DNA from: JAAZPT01 sp034180455
GTDB lineage: Bacteria > Bacillota > Clostridia > Christensenellales > Aristaeellaceae
DNA: 43,177 nt
Reading direction: 5' to 3'
Assembly (NCBI GenBank): GCA_034180455.1
Contig: JAXFOG010000011.1
Span: 1-43,177 of the forward strand
Under the pieces are notes generated by a model that saw only the letters and a list, made by a program, of their open reading frames with translations, was not told where the DNA came from and searched no databases. A program made the position numbers and the translations under genes. Numbering within the stretch: the first letter of the stretch is position 1; the number at the start of each line of letters is the position of its first letter. Shown piece after piece: positions 23,556 through 31,314 of the stretch.

Positions 23556-25334
23556 ATGAATTATCCTAAAATAGGTTTAAGACCAGTAATTGATGGTCGT
23601 TGGGGCGGCGTTAGAGAGTCTCTTGAAAAGCAAACAATGGGCATGGCAGAGAGTGCAAAAGCTCTTATCGAGAGCAATCTGCGCTACCCTGATGGTACCA
23701 AAGTACAGTGCGTAATTTCCCCTTGCACAATAGGTGGAGGCGCCGAGGCTGCAAAGTGTGAAGAATACTTTAGCACACAGAATGTAGTTGCAACCCTTAC
23801 CGTAACACCTTGCTGGTGCTATGGCACAGAAACAATGGACCTTAACCCAAACACAATAAAGGCTGTATGGGGCTTCAATGGTACAGAAAGACCTGGCGCA
23901 GTATATCTAGCTGCAGTTATGGCAGCTTATGCTCAAAGAGGTTTGCCAGCATTCTCTATCTATGGCCACAATGTTCAGGATGCAGATGACAAAACCATCA
24001 CACCCGATGTTCAAAAGAAGATACTAGACTTTGCAAAATGCGCAGTTGCAGTAGGCTATATGAAGAATAAGTCCTATGTAAATATTGGCGCAGTTGCTAT
24101 GGGTATAGCTGGCTCAGTAGTAAATGTAGATTTCTTGCAAAAATACTTAGGTATGCGTACCGAGTGGGTAGATATGACCGAAGTTTTGCGCCGTATCAAC
24201 CTTGGTATATACGATCACGAAGAGTTTGAAAAAGCTTATAAGTGGACTAAGGAAAATTGCAAAGAGGGCCTTGACATCAATAAGGGCAAGGATTTCCCCT
24301 ATGTTATCAAGCATAGCAGATTTATCCCAGAAGAAGAGCAGTGGGCTTTCGTTGTAAAGCATGCACTAGTTGTAAGAGATATACTCTTTGGCAACAAGAA
24401 GCTTGACGAGATGGGTTGGCATGAAGAAGCACTTGGTCGCAATGCTATCGCAGGTGGTTTCCAGGGTCAGAGAATGTGGACAGACTGGCTGCCTAATGCC
24501 GACTTTACCGAGGCTCTTATGGCTACCACATTTGACTGGAATGGCAAGCGTATGCCTACTCCTTTTGCAACAGAGAACGATACCCTTAACGGTATGGCTA
24601 TGATGTTTGGTTGGCTAATTAGCGATACAGCTCCTATATTCAGTGATGTTCGTACATACTGGTCTCCAGAATCCGTAGAGCGTGTTACCGGCAAGAAACT
24701 TACTGGCAAGGCTGCCAACGGAATTATGCACCTTATCAACTCTGGCGCAAGCTGCCTAGATGGTTCAGCTGCAGCTGTAAATGAAAAGGGCGAGCATTGC
24801 ATGAAGCCATGGTGGGAAATGACAGACAAAGATATCAATGCTTGCCTTGATGCAACAGATTGGTGTCGTGCCAACTATGAGTACTTTAGAGGTGGTGGAT
24901 TCTCCTCACACTTCAAGACTTCAGCCGAGATGCCAGTTACCATGATAAGAGTAAACATCATAGAAGGCGTTGGACCAACACTACAAGTTATAGAGGGTCA
25001 CACCTGCGTACTTGATCCAGAAGTACATAAGATCCTTGATGAAAGAACAGACAAGACCTGGCCTACCACATGGTTCGCACCAGAACTTCGTGGAGCTGCA
25101 GACAGCGTTTATAACGTAATGGCAAAATGGGGCGCAAACCATGGCGCAACAGTATATGGCCATGTTGGCGATAGACTCCTTACACTTGCTTCAATGCTCA
25201 GGATACCAGTATCCTTCCACAATATTGAAGACGAAAGAATTTATAGACCACATTCCTTCAATGGATTTGGCACACAGGATCTCGAGGCTCAGGATTACAG
25301 AGCTTGCGCATACTACGGACCATTATACAGATAA
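23556..25334 (+). CDS. fucI: L-fucose isomerase
   Basis: FucI converts L-fucose to L-fuculose in the cytoplasm using Mn2+. Its 592 residues match the family length. Near-identical blocks to E. coli FucI run throughout: PKIGLRPVIDGRWGGVRESLE, TVTPCWCYGTETMDLNPN, WGFNGTERPGAVYLAA, PAFSIYGHNVQDADD, FEYFRGGG-type motifs and TWPTTWFAPELRG. Metal-binding residues align as E340 (ATENDTLNG), D364 (FSDVRTYW) and H529 (WGANHG). AGGGAGG precedes the ATG. The gene follows the kinase by 10 bp and is separated from fucA by a stable hairpin. Confidence 0.97.
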   Translation: MNYPKIGLRPVIDGRWGGVRESLEKQTMGMAESAKALIESNLRYPDGTKVQCVISPCTIGGGAEAAKCEEYFSTQNVVATLTVTPCWCYGTETMDLNPNTIKAVWGFNGTERPGAVYLAAVMAAYAQRGLPAFSIYGHNVQDADDKTITPDVQKKILDFAKCAVAVGYMKNKSYVNIGAVAMGIAGSVVNVDFLQKYLGMRTEWVDMTEVLRRINLGIYDHEEFEKAYKWTKENCKEGLDINKGKDFPYVIKHSRFIPEEEQWAFVVKHALVVRDILFGNKKLDEMGWHEEALGRNAIAGGFQGQRMWTDWLPNADFTEALMATTFDWNGKRMPTPFATENDTLNGMAMMFGWLISDTAPIFSDVRTYWSPESVERVTGKKLTGKAANGIMHLINSGASCLDGSAAAVNEKGEHCMKPWWEMTDKDINACLDATDWCRANYEYFRGGGFSSHFKTSAEMPVTMIRVNIIEGVGPTLQVIEGHTCVLDPEVHKILDERTDKTWPTTWFAPELRGAADSVYNVMAKWGANHGATVYGHVGDRLLTLASMLRIPVSFHNIEDERIYRPHSFNGFGTQDLEAQDYRACAYYGPLYR

Positions 25335-25340
25335 TTAAAT

Positions 25341-25370
25341 TTCTCCCGAGTCTTTAAAGGCTCGGGAGAA
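25341..25370 (+). promoter_or_regulatory. Intra-operon hairpin between fucI and fucA
   Basis: A perfect 10-bp stem TTCTCCCGAG / CTCGGGAGAA with a 10-nt loop has no T-tract after it (GGAAAAAGG, which is the fucA RBS region). It looks like an mRNA-processing or 3'-end stabilising element rather than a terminator. Confidence 0.65.
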
Positions 25371-25388
25371 GGAAAAAGGTGATTTATT

Positions 25389-26033
25389 ATGCTTATGGAA
25401 CAAGCAAGGCTTGAATTGATAGAATATGGTAAAAAGCTGGTTACAGCAGGACTTACCAAAGGTACCGGTGGCAATTTAAGCGTATTTGATAGAAAAGCCG
25501 GCACAGTAGCTCTTACTCCTTCAGGTATAGACTTCTTCGATATTAAACCTGAAGATATAGTAATCATTGATCTTGACGGCAAGACAGTTGAAGGACATAG
25601 AACTCCTTCTTCCGAATGGGAAATGCATCTTATGCCATACAGGACTAGAGATGATATTGATGCTGTTGTACATGCTCATGTTATGTATGCCACAATATTA
25701 TCTTGTCTGCATGAGCCACTGCCAGCGACACATTATATGATCGCTGTTGCAGGACCAGATGTTCGCTGCGCAGAGTATGCTACATTTGGCACTCATGAGC
25801 TTGCAGTAAACGCATGCAAGGCTATGGAAGGCAGACGTGCAGTATTGCTTGCAAATCATGGAATACTTGCAGGTGCCAAAGATCTCAAGAACGCATATAA
25901 TATCGTAGAAGAGATAGAGTATTGCTCCGAGATCTATGTAAAGGCAAGAAGCATAGGCAAGCCCGTTGTGCTGTCTGATGAGGAAATGACGCTCATGGCT
26001 GAAAAATTCAAGACCTATGGGCAAAGGAAATAA
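25389..26033 (+). CDS. fucA: L-fuculose-1-phosphate aldolase (class II, zinc)
   Basis: FucA cleaves L-fuculose-1-phosphate into dihydroxyacetone phosphate and L-lactaldehyde. Its 214 residues match the E. coli length. Substrate phosphate-binding TGGNLS and TPSGIDF are present. The zinc site and catalytic Glu appear as E76 (SSEWEMH), H95 and H97 (VVHAHV) and H157 (ANHGILA). These match E73, H92, H94 and H155 of E. coli FucA. The start at 25389 has AAAAAGGTG about 9 nt upstream; a second in-frame ATG at 25395 is possible. The gene lies 34 bp before the ABC ATPase gene. Confidence 0.93.
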   Translation: MLMEQARLELIEYGKKLVTAGLTKGTGGNLSVFDRKAGTVALTPSGIDFFDIKPEDIVIIDLDGKTVEGHRTPSSEWEMHLMPYRTRDDIDAVVHAHVMYATILSCLHEPLPATHYMIAVAGPDVRCAEYATFGTHELAVNACKAMEGRRAVLLANHGILAGAKDLKNAYNIVEEIEYCSEIYVKARSIGKPVVLSDEEMTLMAEKFKTYGQRK

Positions 26034-26066
26034 AGCATAAAGTATTCGTACTTGGAAGGGATAATT

Positions 26067-27557
26067 ATGGGTGATGTTGTTCTCACTATGAAAGGGATAT
26101 GCAAGTCGTTTTCAACAGTGCAGGCCTTAAAGAATGCGCAGCTTGAGTTGCGCGAAGGAGAGGTTCTCGCCCTTATGGGAGAAAACGGCGCAGGCAAATC
26201 CACACTTATGAAAATACTCACCGGCATTTACCAAAAAGACAGTGGTACGATCACGTACATGGGTAAAGAGGTAAATTTCAAAGGACCACACGAATCCGAG
26301 CAGGCGGGTATAGCAATAGTACATCAGGAACTAAACATGATGAAAGACCTTACTGTCGCTCAGAACCTATTTATAGGCCATGAGAAGATGAACGGAATGT
26401 TCATAAACGACAGGGCTATGAACGATGAGGCTGTTAAACTCTTTGATGTGCTTAATATCAAGCTTGATCCAAGCATAAAAATTGGCAAGCTTACAGTAGG
26501 CAAGCAGCAAATGGTAGAAATAGCCAAGGCTATTAGCCTAGACGCCAAAATAATTATATTTGATGAGCCTACTGCTGCCCTTTCCGACAGCGAGGTAGAA
26601 GAGCTATTCAAGGTAATAAACGACCTTAAAGCAAAGAACAAAGCAATAGTTTATATTTCTCACAGAATAGATGAGATAGGCATTATTTCAGATAGAGTTT
26701 CAGTAATGCGTGATGGAGAATATATAGACACCCTTGTTACAAAGGAAAGTACCAAGGCCGACATAATAAAGCTTATGGTTGGCAGAAACATTTATATAGA
26801 TCCAAAAACTCATTCCGAGGTTCCAGCAGATGCGCCAGTAGTTATAAGGTGTGAAAATCTTTCACGTGGCAACGCTGTAAAAAACGCTAGCTTTGAGCTT
26901 AAAAAGGGCGAGATACTTGGATTTTCTGGGCTTATGGGCGCAGGAAGAACCGAGCTTGCAAGGCTTATATTTGGAGCCGATAAAAAGGATAGTGGCAAGA
27001 TCTATAGAGATGGCAAGGAAGTAGTGATAAACTCTCCAAAAGATGCTGTAAAAGCTGGTATAGGTTACCTTTCCGAGGATAGAAAAAGATACGGACTCAT
27101 AGTGGATAAATCCATTACAGAGAACACCGTACTTGCCTCCATAGAAAATTTTATGAAGGGCATATTTATAGATAATAAGAAATCCAAAGAAGTTGCCGAA
27201 AAACATGTAGATGAGCTCAAGACCAAGACACCAAATGTTGAGCAAATCATAAAGAAGCTTTCTGGTGGCAATCAGCAAAAGGTAGTTATTGCAAAATGGC
27301 TTGTGCGCAATAGTGATATACTGATATTTGATGAACCTACCAGAGGTATAGACGTAGGCGCCAAGAGCGAGATATATACTCTTATGGAGGAACTATCAAA
27401 GCAGGGTAAATCAATAATTATGATTTCCTCAGAGTTGCCAGAGATTTTAAGACTCAGCGACAGAATTATAGTGATGTGCGAAGGCAGGATCACAGGTGAA
27501 CTGGATATTGCAGATGCAAGCCAGGAAAAAATCATGGAATATGCTACAAATCGCTAA
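26067..27557 (+). CDS. Ribose-type sugar ABC transporter ATPase (probable L-fucose importer)
   Basis: This duplicated ATPase of the RbsA/MglA/XylG type has about 496 residues. The first half holds Walker A GENGAGKST, the signature TVGKQQ and Walker B IIFDEPTAAL. The second half has the characteristic degenerate P-loop GLMGAGRTELAR, the signature LSGGNQQKV and DEPTRGIDVGAK. Start 26067 is preferred because GGAAGGG (26054-26060) ends 6 nt before; the TTG at 26052 overlaps it. With the permease and binding protein downstream, and fucose enzymes on both sides, it most likely powers L-fucose uptake. That substrate is inferred from context. Confidence 0.92.
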   Translation: MGDVVLTMKGICKSFSTVQALKNAQLELREGEVLALMGENGAGKSTLMKILTGIYQKDSGTITYMGKEVNFKGPHESEQAGIAIVHQELNMMKDLTVAQNLFIGHEKMNGMFINDRAMNDEAVKLFDVLNIKLDPSIKIGKLTVGKQQMVEIAKAISLDAKIIIFDEPTAALSDSEVEELFKVINDLKAKNKAIVYISHRIDEIGIISDRVSVMRDGEYIDTLVTKESTKADIIKLMVGRNIYIDPKTHSEVPADAPVVIRCENLSRGNAVKNASFELKKGEILGFSGLMGAGRTELARLIFGADKKDSGKIYRDGKEVVINSPKDAVKAGIGYLSEDRKRYGLIVDKSITENTVLASIENFMKGIFIDNKKSKEVAEKHVDELKTKTPNVEQIIKKLSGGNQQKVVIAKWLVRNSDILIFDEPTRGIDVGAKSEIYTLMEELSKQGKSIIMISSELPEILRLSDRIIVMCEGRITGELDIADASQEKIMEYATNR

Positions 27558-27569
27558 GGAGTAGATACA

Positions 27570-28550
27570 ATGAATAAATTAAAGAAACTATTTTCAAATC
27601 AGCAGGCCATTGTAATTATGGCGTTGATAGTGATATGCCTTGCATTCACAATCATCACTCCTGAGAACTTTTTGAAGCCTACTACCTTTACAAATATTGC
27701 TAAATCTGCTTATTATACTGCATTTATGGCAATAGGTGTTACCTTTGTTATTTGTACTGGTGGTATAGACCTTTCAATAGGAACTGTGGCTATATGCTCA
27801 GCTCTTATAGGTGGTACGCTTATGGAGAACGGTATGCCCATGTGGCTAGTGCTTATAATCATACTGCTATGTGGCGCTGCATTTGGATTAATGAATGGTA
27901 TTTTCGTAGCCAAGATGGGATTGCCTCCGTTTATTGCAACCCTAGGTACAATGATGATGTCCAGAGGTCTAGGATCCATTGTTTCCAAGACCAAGACCAT
28001 CTCTTTCCCGCAGGGTAGCAGCGAAGGCGCATGGTTTAGAGAATTATTCTTGATTACCAAAAAGGATAGTATTTTGCCTAAAAACTTCCCGACAGGCTTT
28101 ATACTCCTTGTAATACTTGCTATAGTAATGTATATCGTACTTAACAAAACCAAAACTGGCAGATATATTCTATCCATAGGATCCAACAAAGAGGCCACAA
28201 GACTTTCTGGTATCAATGTTGAAAAATATGAGATACTAGCCTATGTATTCTCTGGATTATTCGCTGCTTTGGCAGGTATTGCATATGTGGCAGTATTTAC
28301 CACTGCTCAGCCAAATACCGGTAACGGATTCGAGCTAGATGCAATAGCTGGTGTAGTTATAGGTGGTACATCTCTTGCAGGTGGCGTAGGTACAATACTT
28401 GGCACTATCATAGGCGTATTTATTATGACAGTGCTAAAGATAGGCTTCCCTTATATAGGAGTACAGTCCCATTATCAGCTGCTTATCACAGGTATCATAC
28501 TGATATTCGCAGTATATATGGACGTGCTTAACAGAAGCCGCGAACAATAG
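27570..28550 (+). CDS. Ribose-type sugar ABC transporter permease
   Basis: The 326-residue membrane protein of the RbsC class has about 8-10 hydrophobic helices. Family motifs are GVTFVICTGGIDLSIGTV (about 57-74), MNGIFVAKMGLPPFIATLGTM (about 107-127), SIGSNKEATRLSGINV (about 210-225; the loop that contacts the ATPase) and GVVIGGTSLAGGVGTILGT near the end. A single gene implies a homodimeric channel. It starts 12 bp after the ATPase with GGAG just before ATG. Confidence 0.92.
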   Translation: MNKLKKLFSNQQAIVIMALIVICLAFTIITPENFLKPTTFTNIAKSAYYTAFMAIGVTFVICTGGIDLSIGTVAICSALIGGTLMENGMPMWLVLIIILLCGAAFGLMNGIFVAKMGLPPFIATLGTMMMSRGLGSIVSKTKTISFPQGSSEGAWFRELFLITKKDSILPKNFPTGFILLVILAIVMYIVLNKTKTGRYILSIGSNKEATRLSGINVEKYEILAYVFSGLFAALAGIAYVAVFTTAQPNTGNGFELDAIAGVVIGGTSLAGGVGTILGTIIGVFIMTVLKIGFPYIGVQSHYQLLITGIILIFAVYMDVLNRSREQ

Positions 28551-28557
28551 TTTATCG

Positions 28558-28573
28558 CACCACAAAAGTGGTG
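28558..28573 (+). promoter_or_regulatory. Short hairpin between permease and binding-protein genes
   Basis: CACCAC-AAAA-GTGGTG gives a 6-bp GC-rich stem with a tetraloop, no T-run, sitting 25 bp before the start of the binding-protein gene. It could protect a processed transcript and raise binding-protein levels. Confidence 0.5.
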
Positions 28574-28597
28574 TAGAAATATAAGGGGGATAATATT

Positions 28598-29653
28598 ATG
28601 AAAAAATCCACTAAACTTATGTATGCTATTATGAGTTTTGCACTCGTTGTAGCAATGTTGCTAGGCGCAGCTCTCACAGCTAACGCTGAGGGCGAGAAGA
28701 TGAAGATCGAAGTTATAGCAAAAGGCTTCCAGCATCAGTTCTGGAAAGCTGTAGAAATGGGCACAAAGCAAGCAGCTGAAGAATTTAACCTAGATGTTAC
28801 ATTCCAGGGCCCAGACAATGAGAGCGCTATCGCTCAGCAAGTTGAGTACCTCAACGCAGCAATAGCAAAGCATCCAGCAGCAATCTGCCTTGCAGCTCTT
28901 GATACAAAGGCTTCTTTAGACGCATTGCAGACAGCACTTGATGACAATATTCCAATCATTGGATTTGACTCAGGTGTTCCAGATGCTCCAGAAGGCGCTA
29001 TAAAGGCTAATGCAGCTACAGATAACGCAGCAGCAGGCGCTCTTGCAGCAGAAGAAATGTATAAGCTTATCAAAGATAAACTCGACAGCGCTGAAGGCGT
29101 AGTACGTATTGGCGTAGTAGCTCAAGAGAGCAACTCCTTCTCTATCGTTTCCAGAACAAAGGGATTCGTAGACAAGATGGTAGAGCTTATTGGCGCAGAT
29201 AAGGTATCTGTAGAAGGCCATGACAGCCTAAAGAACGAAAAAGCTGAAGCAAAGTACATCATTGATGTTGCTATCCCTGCAGAAGTTAAGGACGTAGACG
29301 GTGCAGCAGTTGCAGCTTCATTGCTAGAGAAAAAAGACCTTATCGCTATCTATGGTTCAAACGAGTTTGCAGCAAACTGCATAATCACAGCTAACGAGGG
29401 CCTTGATGTTCTTGGTGCTGATAAGGTATTGGCAGTTGGCTTTGACGCAGGCGCAAAATTGCTTGACGCTATCGCAGATAAGACATTTGTAGGCGCAGTA
29501 ACACAGGATCCAGTACAAATTGGTTACCAGGCTGTTAAGATGGCTTACGAAGCAGCTCAGGGCAAGGAAGTTTCAGATGTTGATACAGGTGCCAAGTGGT
29601 ACAATGCAGACAATATGGAAGATCCTGCAATAGCTCCATGTCTGTATAGATAA
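28598..29653 (+). CDS. Sugar ABC transporter binding protein, apparently non-lipidated
   Basis: This 351-residue periplasmic-binding-type protein (Peripla_BP_4, RbsB group) has mature features MKIEVIAKGFQHQFWKAVEMG, AAICLAALDTKASL, IPIIGFDSGVPD, VVRIGVVAQ, FSIVSRTKGF and IAIYGSNEFAA, typical of hexose or pentose binders. The signal peptide (1-31) ends in ANA-EGEK, a signal peptidase I site. There is no Cys anywhere near it, so it is not a lipoprotein as is usual for Gram-positive binding proteins. AAGGGGG precedes the ATG. Probable ligand is L-fucose, from operon context. Confidence 0.9.
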   Translation: MKKSTKLMYAIMSFALVVAMLLGAALTANAEGEKMKIEVIAKGFQHQFWKAVEMGTKQAAEEFNLDVTFQGPDNESAIAQQVEYLNAAIAKHPAAICLAALDTKASLDALQTALDDNIPIIGFDSGVPDAPEGAIKANAATDNAAAGALAAEEMYKLIKDKLDSAEGVVRIGVVAQESNSFSIVSRTKGFVDKMVELIGADKVSVEGHDSLKNEKAEAKYIIDVAIPAEVKDVDGAAVAASLLEKKDLIAIYGSNEFAANCIITANEGLDVLGADKVLAVGFDAGAKLLDAIADKTFVGAVTQDPVQIGYQAVKMAYEAAQGKEVSDVDTGAKWYNADNMEDPAIAPCLYR

Positions 29654-29671
29654 TAGAAAAAGGTAATAAAA

Positions 29672-30106
29672 ATGCTTAAAAATATACCGGCAATCTTATC
29701 GCCAGAGTTATTGAAAGCATTATGCGAAATGGGCCACTCCGATAGGCTTGTTATAGCCGATGGCAATTTTCCATCCGAATCGATAGGAAAAAATGCCAAG
29801 GTTATAAGGCTTGATGGTCATGGCGTTCCGGAAATACTTGAAGCAATACTTCAAGTATTTCCTTTAGACACTTATGTAGAGCAACCCGCATCGCTTATGC
29901 AGAAGGCTCCCGGTGATACAGTGCAAACTCCTATTTGGGATGAATTTGCAAAAATAGTAGAAAAATATGACGATCGTGGCAAAAAGGCAATAGGCTCTAT
30001 TGAAAGATTTGAGTTCTATGAGCAGGCTAGGAAGTGCTATCTTATTATAGCTACTTCCGAAAAGGCTCTATATGCCAATATTATGCTACAAAAAGGAGTA
30101 GTTTGA
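29672..30106 (+). CDS. fucU: L-fucose mutarotase
   Basis: FucU interconverts the alpha and beta anomers of L-fucose so that FucI gets its preferred form. The 144-residue RbsD/FucU fold protein keeps LSPELLKALCEMGHSDRLVI (catalytic His in MGHSD), ADGNFP, a central LEAILQVFPLDTYV and the C-terminal RFEFYEQARKCYLIIATSEK. These match E. coli FucU (NRFAFYERAQKAF) closely. RBS AAAAGG at 29658-29663. Its TGA overlaps the fucO ATG (TGATG), pointing to coupled translation. Confidence 0.94.
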   Translation: MLKNIPAILSPELLKALCEMGHSDRLVIADGNFPSESIGKNAKVIRLDGHGVPEILEAILQVFPLDTYVEQPASLMQKAPGDTVQTPIWDEFAKIVEKYDDRGKKAIGSIERFEFYEQARKCYLIIATSEKALYANIMLQKGVV

Positions 30107-31251
30107 TGGCAAACAGAATTGTTTTAAATACCGTATCCTATCATGGCAAAGGCGCTATTGCTGAAATACCTGCAATAGCCAAAAAAGAAGGCTTCAAAAA
30201 AGTATTTATTTGCACAGATAACGATTTAGTAAAATTTGGCGTTGCAGATAAGGTATGCGATGTACTGAAAAAAGCAAATATTGACTATGTAGTTTATAGC
30301 GATATAAAGCCAAACCCCACAATAGAGAATGTGCAGAATGGTGTTAAGTGCTTCAAAGAAAATAATGCAGACTCCATAATCACAATAGGTGGAGGCTCTG
30401 CAATGGATACTGCCAAGGCTATTGGTATTATCATTACAAACCCTGAATTTGCAGATGTACGCTCTTTGGAGGGCGTTGCTCCTACCAAAAATCACGCTGT
30501 TCCTACAATAGCTGTTCCAACCACTGCTGGCACTGCTGCAGAGGTTACAATCAACTATGTTATAACCGATGTAGAGAAAAAGCGTAAATTTGTATGCGTT
30601 GACGAGAACGATATTCCAAAGTACGCCGTAGTAGATCCTGATATGACTGCTTCTATGCCGAAGGGATTAACTGCTGCAACAGGTATGGATGCTCTTACCC
30701 ACGCTATTGAAGGCCTTATCACAAGAGGCGCTTGGGAAATGACCGATATGTTCCATCTCAAGGCAATAGAGCTTATCTCAAAGAATCTGCGCTCTGCAGT
30801 AGCTGGCGAGCCAGAGGGTAGAGAGGGCATGGCTTTGGCACAGTACATAGCTGGCATGGGCTTCTCAAATGTAGGGCTTGGAATAGCTCACTCTATGGCT
30901 CATACTCTTTCAGCATACTATGACACTCCTCATGGTGTAGCTTGCGCAATGTTCTTGCCAATAGTTATGGAATTTAATAAAGATTATACTGGCGAAAAAT
31001 ATCGTGCTATTGCAAAGGCTATGGGTATAAAGAACCTTTGCTCTATGAGCGAGGCAGATTATCGTAGTGCAGCAATAGAGGCTGTAAAGCAGCTCTCTCA
31101 TGATGTAGGTATTCCTGCCAAAAACGAAAAAATACGTGAAGAAGATCTAAGCCAACTTGCTGATGATTCACTTGCAGATGCTTGCTATCCAGGCAACCCA
31201 CGTGAAGCTACAAAAGAGCAAGTTATTGCAATGTTTAGACAACTTATGTAG
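30106..31251 (+). CDS. fucO: Lactaldehyde reductase (iron-dependent alcohol dehydrogenase)
   Basis: FucO reduces L-lactaldehyde to L-1,2-propanediol with NADH, the anaerobic end of fucose breakdown. Its 381 residues closely match E. coli FucO (NPEFADVRSLEG, TTAGTAAEVTINYVITD, KFVCVDENDIP, GLITRGAWEMTDMFH, GMGFSNVGLG). The NAD-binding GGGSAMDTAKA is present. Iron ligands align as D195, H199, H262 and H276. The ATG at 30106 overlaps the fucU stop and has AAAAGGAG 7-8 nt upstream; a longer in-frame extension from 30034 lies inside fucU and is not used. No diol dehydratase or microcompartment genes are in the window, so propanediol is probably excreted. Confidence 0.96.
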   Translation: MANRIVLNTVSYHGKGAIAEIPAIAKKEGFKKVFICTDNDLVKFGVADKVCDVLKKANIDYVVYSDIKPNPTIENVQNGVKCFKENNADSIITIGGGSAMDTAKAIGIIITNPEFADVRSLEGVAPTKNHAVPTIAVPTTAGTAAEVTINYVITDVEKKRKFVCVDENDIPKYAVVDPDMTASMPKGLTAATGMDALTHAIEGLITRGAWEMTDMFHLKAIELISKNLRSAVAGEPEGREGMALAQYIAGMGFSNVGLGIAHSMAHTLSAYYDTPHGVACAMFLPIVMEFNKDYTGEKYRAIAKAMGIKNLCSMSEADYRSAAIEAVKQLSHDVGIPAKNEKIREEDLSQLADDSLADACYPGNPREATKEQVIAMFRQLM

Positions 31252-31259
31252 TTAAAATA

Positions 31260-31295
31260 AATCGCTCAAGCCTAGTACTTGAGCGATTTTTTATT
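31260..31295. terminator. Bidirectional terminator ending the fucose operon
   Basis: A perfect 11-bp stem (31260-31270 with 31278-31288, loop CCTAGTA) has TTTTT on the plus strand and an A-rich flank on the other side. It serves fucO and the convergent ABC permease gene. Confidence 0.9.
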
Positions 31296-31314
31296 TACTA
31301 AAAATTAAGTTTAT

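Noticed and set aside
22151..25334. Rhamnose operon (from the RhaB-like kinase)
   Set aside because: The isomerase, aldolase, mutarotase and reductase are fucose-type; no RhaA or RhaD is present.
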